Positions 9,000-20,441 are shown, counted from the first letter of the stretch. The stretch is DNA of 37,727 bases from Ophiosphaerella korrae (GCA_028456385.1 JALNQF010000379.1:1-37727); one strand, 5' to 3'. The notes: generated from the sequence alone by a model not told the origin. Numbers and translations: made by a program.

Positions 9000-10234
9000 A
9001 TTAAACTCTTTACTACGTATACAATCCTTTCGCTCCTTAATAATAGCTAGCAGCGCGTTTGCTATCTCTTACTCTCTCTAGCTAGCAATTTAGGTAGCAG
9101 GAAGAGTCCTATTAAGCCTACTAATTTAGATAGGCATCTTAGCGCTTATACTAGCTATATTATCTTGTAGTAGTAACTCTATTAGTACTACCTTATTAAG
9201 CCTACTCCGCCCTATAAGCTTTTGATTAGAAGCTAATATCTTTAGTTCTTAGGTTGTTTAAGACCTATATATTAGCGTTTTACGCTATAATACGTCTTCT
9301 TTACTCTTACTAAGGCTCTACTTAAATTCCTCGCTATTAAGCTTTTCTAGCGTTATACTACTACTCTTAGTAGCCTCTAGCGTCTTCTATCTACTTAAAT
9401 CGACGTTGTTAAAGTCCTTTATTTTAATAAAGTAGTCTTTATAGCTAGTAGGGTATATAGTAATACTAGTTTAGATAAAACTTTACTATATAAACTCTTG
9501 TTTTTATCTATAAAGAGTATCCTAGGCGTCCCTTATAGCTTACGTTATAGTAATCTATTATCTTAAGATAGTAGTTTTACTACTTATCTTACTATTACTA
9601 AGCTCTAGCTACTTATCTAGTATAACCTCTAGCCTATCTCTTATAAGTGCCTTAAAGCTCTTATTAATAGAGATATCTAGTAGCTAGAGTAGCTCTATAT
9701 ATCCTAGAAGGACAACTATAAGAGTTACTTAGTTCTCCTTTAATAAAGCTCTTACTACTAGAGTTTTATAGAAGGTAGTAGAGTCTATTACTAGTAAACT
9801 ATCTATATAACTACTACTTACGCTAAGTATATACTTATTAGTTATCTACTTAGTAAGTAGTTTTTTATTATTATAGGCACTTACTAATAGCTCTATAGTT
9901 ACTTAAGGGTCCTATTTTATATACTCTTTCTACTAAATTTAACTCTTTTTAACACTATAAAATATTAGCTTTAGCTTTAGCTATAGAACTCTATCTACGT
10001 AGATATATAAAACTAGCGTAGCTTAGCGTTTACTCTAGCTACTATTTAAGACGTTACCTATAATAGTATACCTATTAAAAAACTTAAATAGAAGTAGTAC
10101 TTTATCTATATTTACTATCCTAGACTATAAGAACTACTAATATACGTAAAATTCTATTTAGATAATAGAATTATATTAAATAAACTATAGAAATTAGTTT
10201 ATAAGCTCTTTATAGTAAGGTAAGAGGTGCTAGC
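9000..10234 (-). pseudogene. Pogo/Tigger-type transposase, catalytic and C-terminal part
   Basis: On the minus strand a single frame, broken by many TAG/TAA codons, can be followed from about 10120 down to about 9300. It holds NSS-x-SKR-x-ATLVLYI-x-VD, then AYNNKKLLTK, the second catalytic Asp in LLVIDSTTFYKT, and the third in LLDISINKSFKALIRD (normally L-Q-P-L-D). A C-terminal block follows, IKDFNNVDLS. These match the DDE domain of the Tigger/CENP-B-like branch of pogo transposases, which cut and paste the element at TA sites. Most stops fit CAG to TAG or TGG to TAG, as RIP produces. The N-terminal half lies on the other side of the Gypsy insertion. Confidence 0.8.
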
Positions 10235-10239
10235 TAGTG

Positions 10240-10680
10240 TGTAATAAGTTGTTACTAGGGTTAACTTCCTAGTACCTAAAGGTGTTAGTAGATTGTAAGT
10301 TAATAGTAAAAGCTTAGGTTATAATCTATAATAACTTATAAACAATAGAAGATGTTTTACAACTGTTTTGTATTAGTATTCTATAGTTAAAGGATTAAAT
10401 TACTAATACTATCTTAACAATACGTATCCTATAGACTATATACTTATATGTCTTAGCTAGCTTTGTACTTCGTGTTTACTAAGATTGCAAATTACGAATT
10501 TATTATATACTTAGCTTTGTGCTTCGTGTTTACTAAGATTGCGAATCGCGAATTTATTACGTGTCCCTATTATAGTTAGCTTCCTAGTCTAACTTGTTTT
10601 CTTATAGATTGTATGCGTTGTTATTATCTATAATAGGGCTAATTAGCTTAAATTAGTTTTCTCTTGTTACAGCTATAATA
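10240..10680 (-). repeat. Gypsy 1, 3' LTR (heavily RIPped)
   Basis: It starts TGTAATAAG and ends in GTTACAGCTATAATA, where the intact form ends GTAACA. Compared with the right LTR nearly every difference is C to T or G to A in this copy. Confidence 0.85.
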
Positions 10681-13600
10681 CTATTCCTCTCTTTAGACAG
10701 GTTCTCGTTTATCTATCCTAGACCTAAGGTTATTAGTCTAGTTTCTTTGTTTATCTCTAGTTCTTTATTATTCTCTATGTCTTCGCGTTCTAATCGCAAT
10801 AAGCTTCTTTTTGTTGCTTGCGTCGCTCGTAATAGAGTTAAAATATTTCCTTGTACCTATTATACTTAATTAAAACTTACTTGTCTTATATCTTTAAAGG
10901 ATAGCAAACACTATAATAAGTATATCCTAGCTAATATCTAATATAAGTGTATACTGTTTAGTGTTTCTCTTATAGAGTGTAAGTATTTAATTTTTATATA
11001 GTCTCTTCTTGCTAAATTATATAGGGCGAGCTATTAACTAGGCTTAAGAGACACTATTGTTATAGCTTATAGAGGCTAAGGCTAAGCGTAAGCTAACTCT
11101 TTATAAGCTAGTAGATCTTTATTCTTATATTAAGCGTCTTTGTAAGATAAAGGCGTATAATAACGCTAAATCGTCTAAATAGTCTTGTGCCTTAGAGGCT
11201 AAGATAGACCTTAAGGATGTAGTTTAGGCTGTACTAGCTCCTACTACATTAGATATTCCTAACGCCTCTCTATTTAGTGCTAGTAGTGCTAATTTTCTTA
11301 GTTTGCTGTAAGGCGCTCTAGAGAGTTTTGATTTTAGAACTCCTCTAGTTTCTTAAGGCAATTAAGATTGTCCTCTAGTTCCTATATTTTCTCTTATAGT
11401 TGTCTTTTTTTGTCTATACCTATCTATTCTACTAAGTAATAGTTTCTTCTATTATAGAACTAATATTATAAGATTTCCTTAACTTCTTATTCCTCTTATT
11501 CTTTATACGTATCTACTTTATATACTAGTAGTTCTACGTTTTATAGTACTTGTTCTAGTAGGGCTATATAGAATATTAGGTGTATTCTTATCTTATTTAG
11601 TAGCTTTAGTTTAAATATAACTAGTATAATTTCTTTCTCTACTTTGTATAGTCTTATTTTAACGTAGTCTAGTTTTAAGCTTAGGCGCTTACTCTTAATA
11701 TTCTTTTGTACTAACTATACTTTTTCTTCTTCTCTAAATTAGGGTCTTTCCTTGTATTTCTTGTTATAGTACTTTGCTATACGATTATATAGGAATTCTA
11801 TATCTTGTCTTAACTAGTTGTATATATCTTTAAGTCTATTAGCGAAGTTTTCTCCTCTTAGAGATTAAGATATCTCGCTTCTTAGTATCTAGTATATATT
11901 AGGTTTAAATCTATAGTTTGTAAAGAAGGGTAATACTCCTATTACTATATTCTTTACGCTGTTATATACTAACTATACTATAGGTAGTAGCTGTACTTAA
12001 TTGTTTTAGTTGTAGTTAAGGTAGCATCTTAGGTATTATTCTACTATCTAATTTATTCGTTCTAACTATCTATCTGTTTGCAGATAATATGCTGTAGACA
12101 TTGTATATTTAATTCTTAATTACGCTATTATTGTTCTCTATAGTTTTAATGTAAATCGTATATCTCTATCTATAATAATCTTGTCTAGTAGTCTATATTA
12201 ACTAATTATAGTTCCTAGAACCTAGTATATAGTAACCTCTATCCTACTTTTTTCTTTATATAGTCTAAAGTATGTATACTTTATAAGTTTATCTACTATT
12301 ATTAAGATTCTATTGTACTCGACCCCTAATATTAGGTCTTTAGATTTTAGTAACTTCGTAATAAAGTCTATAGTAATAACTCCTTATAGTTGTTTTAGTA
12401 CTTCTACTAGTTGTAATATTCTATATAGTATATGTCTATTATGCTTATTCTAGTAACATTCTATATAGTCTCGTAGTACTTCTATTACTAATTGTCTTGC
12501 TTTTAGGATGTAGTATTCTCGTAGTAGTCTATCTAATGTTTTTTTAATACCTTAGTAACTATATACTAGTAATTTATAGAATTATTGTATAAATTCTCTC
12601 TAAATCTTCTTTAGAATATATATTCTTCTATAGGCTTATGCAAATCCTTTTTAGATTTCTAGTTTCTCTATTTCTTTAGATACCTTTGTTGTTTTCTAAA
12701 TCTATTTATCTAGCTCGTTACTCTTCCTTTTAAGTATTGCAGCTATTTTATATATATTTAGGACTAAGTGTCCTTCTTTGTTCTTAACTAGAACTATACT
12801 AGTAGCGCTTACTTCTTCTTATAAGTCTAGTCTTCTACTAAGGGCGTCTATAAACTAATTGTCTTTCCCTTTTGTATATATAATTTCTATATTAAACATT
12901 AACAAGTATTCTTACTATCTTGTATAGCGTTATAATAGTTCTTTATTTATTATAAATCCTATAAGATTCTTGTAGTCTATATAGACCTTTATCTAATGTT
13001 TTGCTCCTTATAAGTATACTCTCTATTACTTAAATACTTTGTAGATTGCTAATATTTCTTTATTGTAAATTAGGTAGTTAAGTTCTACTATCTTTATTTT
13101 CTTAGAGAAGTATTTAACTAAGTATTCTTTTTTAGTCTCTAGGTCTTCCTATATTAGTACTATTCTATAGACTAAGTTAGATGCGTCTGTTTTTACTATT
13201 ACTAGTAGGTCTAGGTTGTATATTCTAATAACTAGGTTTTCTATAAACTTTTTCTTAATCTTCTTAAATACCTTATCGCATTCTTTTATCTATTTAAATA
13301 GCACGTCTTTTTTTATAAGTCTTGTTATTAGTTCTATATCTTTAGACTATCTTACTATTAACTTTCTACAAAAGTTAGCTAGCCTATAAAATTATTGTAC
13401 CTCTTTTAGGTTTCTTAGTGTTAGCTATTTGTTAATTAACTTAATCTTTTCTAGATTAATCTTGATCTTTCCTAGTTCTATAATAAACCTTAGGAAATCT
13501 GTTTCCTTTATATAGAACTCGTATTTTCTTATCTTAAGAAATATTTTAGCTTTTACTAGTTTTTCTAGTACTTTGTGTATATATTATACGTGTTCTTCCT

Positions 13601-16600
13601 CTATTTCTAAGAATATAAGGATATTATCTAAGTATGTAAATATAAATATATCTAAGTACTCTCTTAGTACTATATTAATCCTTTCTTAGAATGCTACTAG
13701 TGCATTTATTAAGCTAAATAGTATAACTAGGTATTTGTATAATCCCTATTATGTTCTAAATGCTATTTTCTATTTATTACCTTTTTTAATTCTAATTTAA
13801 TAGTAGGCGTTCTAGATGTCTAACTTTGTAAAGATTATTGCTTTCTATAGTTTATCTTATATTACGTCTATCCTTAGTAAGGGGTATTAGTTCTTGTTTG
13901 TAACTACGTTAGTTTTTCTAAAGTCTACGTAAGGTCTTTTGTTACTTATTCTTTTCTTGTCTATAAAGATAAGTCTATAAGCTACTAAAGATTTAGATTC
14001 CTTTATCTATCCCTTTTTTATTGCGTTTTAAATAAATACTTGTTTAATCTTTAACTCTTCTTCTATTTTCTAGTAGACTAGGCTCTACCCTACGTCTTTT
14101 CCTTCTTCTATTTCTATCGCTAAGTCCTATAGTTAATGTTCTAGAAGGTAATCTTTAGGTTCTATAAGCTATTCTTCCTATTTCTTATATTCTTCTAGGA
14201 ATTCTCCCTTGTAGGTGTTCTTGTAGGCCTTTAACGTGTCTATTCTATAGTAGTTAATCTTCTCTATCCTCTAATTAATATATAGGTTAGTTATCTATAA
14301 CTATAGTATACCTAATATTATATCTTGTTTATTATTAATTGTCGTTATGTCTATAACTATGTTCTTAATTTCTAGTCTTTCTAACCTTAGTATTAAAGGT
14401 ACTGTCTCGAACTATATTAGTTTCTAGAATAGTTTTCTTTTAATCGTGCTTAGTTGTTAAGAGTATTTCTTTATTATATACTTTATTCTCTATATTTCTA
14501 TAAACTTCTTTAATATAAAGTTTCTCGTAGCTCTACTATTAATTATTAATTGTACTTTCTTTCTTTAGTATGTACCTATTTTTGTAATGTGTAGGCCTCT
14601 TATACCTTCTAGTTTTTCTTGCTTAGGTAACTTTGTAAATTGTCTGTCTTTCTAGGGCTATAGGCCTACTTTAAGTTTATATTCTTTATATTTTAGACAC
14701 TCGTTGTATATATATTTATACTATAGTCCTCCTTAGATACATTTCTTAGATAATTTTAGGCTAGGTCTTACTACTATATATCTGTCTTCTAGGATTATTT
14801 CTTATCCTTAGATATCTTCTACTATAATTGCTCTCGTATAGTTATAGCCTTTTCTTCTTATAGGCTATACGTTGTTGTTTACTTTAGGGTTCCTATGTAT
14901 AATATAATTCTTATCTAGGTATAATGTCTATAATACTTTAAAGTGTACTAGATGTTTTAGATCTATTATTTTATTATCCCCTTCCTAGTATTTACTTTTA
15001 CTAGGTGTGTCTATTGTTAGGATATAGTATACTACTAGTACTCTTAGTGTATAGGCTTTGTTAATCTATTACGTCTTTCTTGCAAAGTATTACTATTTTT
15101 TTTATATAGGTATTCTTCTTACTATAACTATATATTGCTTTATCTATTCTTAAAATAGTATAAACTATATTTCTTTAGGATTACGTTCTTTCTAGTCTTT
15201 ATACGCTTCCTCTATACTTATAACTAGTAAGTATTTCTAAACGAACTTCTATTCTTTGTCTTGTTCCTCTATATCTATTGTTGTATAGCTGTCGTAACTA
15301 TATATTGTTAGCTAGGTATATTCTATACCTTTTATACTAACCTATCTCTTACTTCCCTATAGTCCTTTAGAGGTAGTTGTAGTAGTCTCTTTATCTAGTG
15401 CTAGTCCTTTAGCCTAGATTAATAGTACTAGGGGCTCTTCCCCTTCTAAGTCTTCTATTAGTAGGTCTATTACTTAGGCTATTTCTTCTAGCTAAGCTTT
15501 TGTTCTTTTTTTTGTTGCGGCTACTCTTTGTCTCTATTATAAAAAGTATCCTACTCCTTGTTTACTAGAAAGATATATGTAGTAGTTATCTTTATAACAA
15601 AAGGTCTAATAGAGTATTACGTGTTGTATTTCTTTACTCTTAGCTACCTTCTCTTAAGGTTTAGCCTATACTTGTAGTGCTTCTTTCTTCTTTTTAGTTG
15701 TCTTTGACTAGGTTTCTTTCTTTAGGTCCTTATTCTTATAGTCTTTTACAAAGTGTCTAGGTTTCCCGCATTTATAATATACTATATCTTTTTTCTTTTT
15801 TAATTAGTAGTCTTTCGCGTAGTAGCCTAGTTTACTATAATTAAAGTACGTAAAGTCTTTATTCTTCTTCTTCTTTTTATCCTTATTTGCGTTAAGGACT
15901 ATAGGGTCTCTCTTATTATAATTCTAGGTGTAACCTCTATATTTGTTTTTCTTCTATTCTTAGAGATCGTTGTTAATTTGTATTACCTATTACTTTAGGG
16001 CTTCTAGTATCCTTAGTTTCTCTATATGTATTATCTTGTATTAGATCTTAGAGTTTAGTCCTTGCTTGAATTGTAACATCAAAGCTAACTTATTCTATTC
16101 TATGTTCTAGGATAGTTGTTTAAACTATAATACATACTTTAGAACACTCTAGCTTTATATAAGCTTTTCTAGCTATTCTTTAGCTTGTTAGGTAACGTCT
16201 ATATCTCTAAACGCTGCTCTTATTCGTTTAGTAAAGTATTTGTAACTTCTAAAAATAGCTCTAGTTTCGTCCTTCTAGGTTATTAGAGAGTGTGTCGTGT
16301 AATCTATCTAGTAAGGTTCGTACTATCTTATCGCGTCTTCTTCGAGGTGCAATCTAATATATATTACCTTTTTCTCTTCTGTGTTAAAGTGTAGTGCTTA
16401 TATATCTATCTAGAGTTGTGCTAAGGTAATAAAGGGTCTTAGTTTCTCTCTTGTTCTATCGAACTTCTTAAGGACAGGTATCTTAGGCGGTTTCTTTGTC
16501 GTACTTATTGCTAGACGTTGTGTAATTAGTTCTATCTAATTCTAACCTTTAATAATAGCTTTAATCTGTGCTTTGTTTTACTTTGTATAATCTTAAAGTT

Positions 16601-16818
16601 CCTTGTTCTGTATTTCTAAGGCGTCAATTACTATCTTTATATCTTCTTTATCTAAGATTAAGTTGTTAATTCTTTCCTTAATCGTTTCCTATGTAGTGCT
16701 GTTAGACTTATAACTACTCTTAGGGGCTTTGCTTGTTTTAGTTAAACTTTCTACTATTATGTTAGCTAGACTGTGCGCTACTTACGCTTTGCTTCTCGCA
16801 ATAACTAAATTGGCAAGG
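10681..16818 (-). pseudogene. Gypsy 1 gag-pol remnants
   Basis: All frames are full of stops, but homologous blocks are readable on the minus strand. Gag contains a CCHC zinc knuckle at 15738-15779 (YYKCGKPRHFVKDY, with the first and last Cys changed to Tyr). Reverse transcriptase has the active-site block at 13608-13634 reading YLDN-ILIF, where the second catalytic Asp has become Asn. It is followed by the conserved stretch ending in KETDFLRFIIELGKIKI. Integrase shows GVITIDFITKLLKS (first Asp) at about 12360-12385, then YNRILIIVDKLIKYTYF, the second Asp in IIIDRDI, and AYYLQTDRQLERIN (about 12067-12100). The order gag, RT, IN is that of Ty3/Gypsy (Metaviridae-type). No intact product is possible. 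Confidence 0.85.
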
Positions 16819-17259
16819 TGTAATAGGTCGTTACTAGGGTCGACTTCCTAGTACCTAAAGGTGTTAGTAGATTATAAGTTAATAGTAAAAGCTTAGGTTG
16901 TAATCTACAATAACTTATAAACAATAGAAGATGTTTCGCAACTATCTTGTATTAGCGTTCCGTAGTTAAAGGATTGAATTGCCGATGCTATCCTAACAAT
17001 GCGCATCCTACGGACTATATACCTATGTGTCTTGGCTGGCTTTGTGCTTCGTGTTTGCTAAGATCGCGAATCGCGAATTTATTACGTGCTTGGCTTCGTG
17101 CTTCGTGTTTGCTAAGATCGCGAATCGCGAATTCATTACGTGTCCCTATTATAGTTAGCTTCCTAGTCTAACTCGTTTTCCTATAGATCGTATGCGTTGT
17201 TATCATCTATGACGGGGCTGATTAGCTTAAATTGGTTTTCTCTTGTTACAGCCGTAACA
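16819..17259 (-). repeat. Gypsy 1, 5' LTR (lightly RIPped)
   Basis: It starts TGTAATAGG and ends GTTACAGCCGTAACA. Much higher GC is kept between about 16930 and 17240 than in its partner at 10240. For a minus-strand element this is the promoter LTR. Confidence 0.85.
17039..17142 (+). repeat. 54-bp tandem duplication inside the LTR
   Basis: Two units with a period of 54 bases each contain GCTAAGATCGCGAATCGCGA and end in TTACGTG. The TCGCGA pairs form small palindromes. The same duplication, mutated to different degrees, is visible in the LTRs at 10450, 30860 and 32330, so it belongs to the family. Confidence 0.85.
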
Positions 17260-17264
17260 TAGCG

Positions 17265-18050
17265 TAAGTAAGGCGTCTCTAACTAATATCCTATCTCTAC
17301 TAGAACTAGCGAAACTAGCTAGTTAAAAACTAGAAGCTCTATATTAACGCTATTAGTATTTATATAAAGATTGTATACTAAAGCTAACCTAAGTAGTAAT
17401 TATAGTTTTATTATATAACGTATTATATATAAGCTTTGCCTGTCGATAGAACTAGAGTTAAGAGACTTTTCGGCCTATTTTACGCTACTTAATAAACTAC
17501 TAAAATAGTTTAAGCTTAAGCTTAGGGAGCTGCTCTAACCTTAAATTAGATGTATCCTATTAGTAGTCTTAGCTAAGTTGTACTATATAGTACCTCGCTA
17601 TCTATATATATTGTATAGTAGATAGAGGTACCTTCTAGTGTATACTAGCCTCTGCTAACGTTAGAGGCCTCTAGTAGCTATCCTACTCAAGGCTAGAGAG
17701 GTAGCGCTACCTTCGCTTAATGCTAAGCTCTACTCCTAGCTCCTTAATACGGTAGCACATTAAATATACGATAATCTAGACCTTTCTCCTCGGCGAGACT
17801 AAGTGCTAGCTCTTTTTTAGAGGTAGATTAAGTTTATATAGATAGTAGTAGCTAACTATATCTTTAAGAGATCTCTGTAAGGGTCCTGGTCTCTGTTTAG
17901 TAGAGCGATAAGATTTAAGGTTTTTAGTACTTAGCTTGTTAAATGGAGTTTTAGGTATATTAGTTAATTTAGGATTAAAAAGTAGTTGAGAGAGACGGTT
18001 TGTAACTGGGGGCAGACTCTGCAGCTACGTTTTGGTGCATAAGCGCTAGT
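17265..18050 (-). pseudogene. Pogo-type transposase, N-terminal part
   Basis: By position this should hold the N-terminal DNA-binding part of the split transposase. On the minus strand a stop-interrupted frame (about 17720-17460) reads RPLTLAEASIH and VPLSTIQYI, which could be a CENP-B/psq-type helix-turn-helix, but the match is weak. The plus strand also shows long stretches with few stops, so the assignment rests mainly on the inverted repeats and the catalytic part at 9-10 kb. Confidence 0.4.
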
Positions 18051-18118
18051 AATTTGATATGAGACGTCTACCTCCTGTCCGTGCGAGTCTAACGCTGATC
18101 AGCCGCCCACCGTGCGAC

Positions 18119-18156
18119 CCCTACTAGTGGTTGACAAAGGAGGCGCGTTTATACGG
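18119..18156 (-). repeat. Right terminal inverted repeat of the pogo-type element
   Basis: It ends GTTTATACGG followed by TA and pairs with 8635-8672. Confidence 0.85.
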
Positions 18157-18438
18157 TATAAAGGACGCAGTGCAAGGAGCGAGGGAGGGTTTTACGTCTG
18201 CGATCCTCTTTGTCTCAGGATCGCGGACCAAGTAGATCACGTGCCTTGTATCACAATGGTCCCGTGACAGCCACGAACCATTTGTCGGTTAGAATCAAAT
18301 CCGAAGACCGGTTGACATAAACTAGAGTTTTCACCGACGCCCGAGAGTGATTAAACGTGTAGCGCCGCCACCCTCGATGCTAGTTCGCAAAACATCATTT
18401 TTGCATCGTGCTTTCCCAGTCGACCCGTTTCTTCTTTG
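18157..18438. other. Upstream region of the second kinase gene, with a hairpin
   Basis: Normal GC returns abruptly after the transposon. A perfect 8-bp stem GCGATCCT/AGGATCGC (18200-18207 with 18217-18224) encloses a 9-base loop. The stretch before the kinase ATG is pyrimidine-rich, as is common in fungal promoters. No gene is seen. Confidence 0.5.
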
Positions 18439-19642
18439 ATGCCTCTCAATCGTCTTGCCTGTCATGCACCCTTCAGTGGGCTTGCCTACCGTGCAAGCAC
18501 CAGAATGGCGTCTACAATAGTGGGCAAATCTGGTCGCGTGTACGTTCAAGACAAGGTTCTCCAGCGTCATCGCGAGGACCACAAGCTGAGCGTCTTCAAA
18601 GCCGAGTACGTTTCGAACTCCATGCCCTTCTTACAGTTTAGCCATATCTCTGACCCGTTTCACTCTGGTCCGGGAATCAGTCTTTTGTCTTTAAGCGCGT
18701 ACCTAGGTCGTTCTACGATCTGTCCCTACACCTCGCAGCTGAGTTTGCGGGCTCCCGTCGGCTTCGAATGCACATCGATTGCAACCAAGAGGAAGGCATT
18801 CTGGTTTATCCCTATTTCAGCGATACCCTCCTTGCCTTGATCCAGGAAGATGGGGACTTTCCTCTCGCAGAACGAAAGAAAATCTTGCGACGTGCAGGAG
18901 AGGCAATACAAGAACTTCATGGCAAAGACTGGATCCACATCGGCACATTCTCCGTAATCCAGAAATTATTGTCATTCAAGACTAACTAAGCAATCTCTCT
19001 TGGCAGATGTAAAGCCTGATAATATTCTGGTTAATTGGACTTGCGACAAAGAGGGTAACAAAACAGTCACCGATGTGGCGCTGGGCGATTTTGATATCGC
19101 TTTCAAGTCGGAAGGTGGAGAGCCACGTCAGACCCCTTATGCAATAGGGAATGTTATGTGGCGAAGCCCGGAAGGACAGACCGGAAAGGGTGTGACAAAG
19201 GCGTCAGACATGTTCTCGTTTGGACTAGTAGTAAGTAGGCCCATGTTCAGGTTTAAGAATTCATGCTAAGCTCTGTTTACAGTGCATATATGCTCTGGGG
19301 GGTGGGGAGTTCCTGCTCTTAAACGATTACCAAGACCTAGCAACGCGAGGTATATAGCCAGAACAAGAGATCCTGATTCGACACTTTTCCTACTTTGGGC
19401 CAGTTCCTGAAGGGCTCCTCAAACAAGTTAATAGTGAAGGCTGGTGCAATGCTCTGAAGGGAGCGTCAGAAATAGCTGAGGAGGCAGTTAAGGAACAACC
19501 TGAACTAAGATTCGAGCGGTGGGGGGAGGAGCTTGGTCCTGAGGCACAGAACATGATATCTGGAATGACAAACCCAGACCCGACGGCAAGAACAACGATA
19601 GATCAAGTCTTGGCGCATCGATGGTGGCAGGAGGCGACTTAA
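18439..19642 (+). pseudogene. Protein kinase gene, nearly intact, one stop and a GC donor
   Basis: This is a fungal Ser/Thr-type protein kinase with four exons. The start is ATG 18439 (MPLNRLACHAPFS) or ATG 18505 (MASTIVGKSGRVYVQ). Exon 1 ends near KLSVFKAE; the first intron's exact ends (about 18606-18685) are unclear. Exon 2 gives FVFKRVPRSFYDLSL, EEGILVYPYFSDTLL and ELHGKDWIHI. Intron 2 is 18943-19006 with CTAAC and CAG but a GC donor (CG|GCACAT) where GT is expected. Splicing it rebuilds the catalytic loop HIDVKPDN. Exon 3 has GDFDIAF (a DFD form of DFG), the activation segment and MWRSPEG, then ASDMFSFGLV. Intron 3 is 19231-19282 (GTAAGT..TTTACAG). Exon 4 continues CIYALGGGEFLLL but meets TAG at 19355-19357; the same frame then runs open through FSYFGPVPEGLLKQV and LRFERWGEELG to TAA 19640-19642. 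If the stop were absent the kinase would be full length. Confidence 0.85.
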
Positions 19643-20129
19643 CGGCTATTGGAGGTGGCTGCAAGCGTGGAAACGATGAGAAACCGAGAATTCGTGTCCC
19701 CAAGTCGGTACCATTGTACTAGTCTATCCGTCATCAGCCTCGCTGTTTGTATCCGAGGTTGAGATCAATTTCTTAAGCCACCGTCCGGACAGGTACAGTC
19801 GAAAGGTCCCCAACGGTACGCTACTCGATTCTGCACCGTTCTCGACTCGCTTGATAACTTAGACAGGAGCAGAGGCCAGGGTGTTCTAGGGAAGCAGCAG
19901 GGTGCAAGAATCATTATGGATCCTTTGGCCCCTGTACGGTTCGTAGGCCGAGCGCATGAGGCCGGCCACGAACATCGAACAAGAGATTCCCCACCGCGCC
20001 GAGACCTTAAAAGTGCTGAGGTGAAGATATTTTTTGCAAGCTGAGTTGACTCTCAGTCTTTTCACAAATCCAAGCAATCAAAAAACTTCGCGTTGTCAGT
20101 GCACGCGCTGGGAGGCAGTTTCAAACAAT
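19643..20129. other. Gene-free stretch
   Basis: No supported gene was found. The 3' flank of the kinase is followed by sequence leading into the CBM21 fragment. The 3' end of the Helitron may lie in or just right of this interval, but I could not fix a terminus. Confidence 0.4.
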
Positions 20130-20385
20130 CTTCGCAGGGGTTCACGAGATGGAGTATTCGTTCAACTCCATGATTTTGACCTGTCTTCGGACAGTCAAAA
20201 CCTAATCGGAGCAGTTGCCGTGGCAAATATTGCTTTCGAAAAGCGAGTCTCCGCAAGGTTCACAACCGATGACTGGCAGACTGTATCAGAAGTCACCGCC
20301 GAATTCAAACGGCCCGAAGGTTGCATACGATAGATTTAGCTTCACCATTGCGATTGCCAGCTCAGACCGAAGCCCAAGCTGTTGT
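20130..20385 (+). pseudogene. CBM21 domain fragment (Gac1/PP1-regulator-like)
   Basis: The plus strand reads GVFVQLHDFDLSSDSQNLIG, then AVAVANIAFEKRVSARFT, DDWQTVSEVTAEFK and, after a one-base shift near 20315, YDRFSFTIAIA. This is the pattern of family 21 carbohydrate-binding modules. In these, a beta-sandwich carries the conserved G-x-V-x-V-x-N-x-x-F-x-K, an R-F-T-x-D-x-W and a Y-D-R-F-x-F motif. In fungi the domain occurs in regulatory subunits of type 1 protein phosphatase (Gac1-like), which bring the phosphatase to glycogen, and in starch-binding enzymes. Only one domain's worth is present, with no RVxF-type phosphatase-binding part seen. It lies directly beside the Helitron relic, in the opposite orientation, and may be a captured gene piece. 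Confidence 0.7.
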
Positions 20386-20441
20386 GAGAGCCTTAGGCTT
20401 TCCGTCTTGACAAACCTGGCATCGCTAGCCGTTATTACAGG

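Larger units (their letters stand above)
10240..17259 (-). mobile_element. Ty3/Gypsy LTR retrotransposon 1 (full length, RIPped)
   Basis: Two LTRs of exactly 441 bp (10240-10680 and 16819-17259) bound about 6.1 kb of internal sequence. The 5-bp target duplications are TAGTG (10235-10239) and TAGCG (17260-17264); they differ by one C/T transition, itself RIP-like. The coding direction is minus, with gag next to the right LTR and integrase toward the left, which is the Ty3/Gypsy order (RT before IN). The element sits inside the pogo-type transposase. It shares its family with the copies at 30653 and 32112. Confidence 0.9.
8635..18156 (-). mobile_element. Pogo/Tigger-type DNA transposon, split by a Gypsy element
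   Basis: The ends are 38-bp terminal inverted repeats beginning CCGTATAAAC, with two mismatches, flanked on both sides by TA (8633-8634 and 18157-18158). TA is the target duplication of Tc1/mariner-pogo elements. A second matched block, TAGACGTCTCATAT at 8730 against its reverse complement at 18051-18070, shows longer sub-terminal symmetry. Removing the inserted Gypsy element and one 5-bp duplication leaves about 2.5 kb, a normal length for this group. The minus strand encodes a DDE transposase. The body is very AT- and TpA-rich with stops in every frame, as expected after RIP, while the outer 100 bases at each end keep more GC. Confidence 0.85.

Noticed and set aside
9000..17000. CRISPR array or rRNA in the AT-rich block
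   Set aside because: Repeats here are LTRs and RIP-biased sequence. No regular spacer pattern or conserved rRNA core was seen.
16974..17171. 65-codon open frame in the right Gypsy LTR
   Set aside because: It only reflects the 54-bp tandem duplication and the weaker RIP of that LTR.
8655..18130. CACTA-type transposon, suggested by CACTAGTAGGG near both ends
   Set aside because: The inverted repeats extend outward past CACTA to CCGTATAAAC with a TA duplication, and the transposase is pogo-type DDE.
20034..20333. Complete CBM21 gene
   Set aside because: Only one domain is present, the frame shifts before the last strand motif, and no upstream or downstream exons could be found. Recorded as a fragment.
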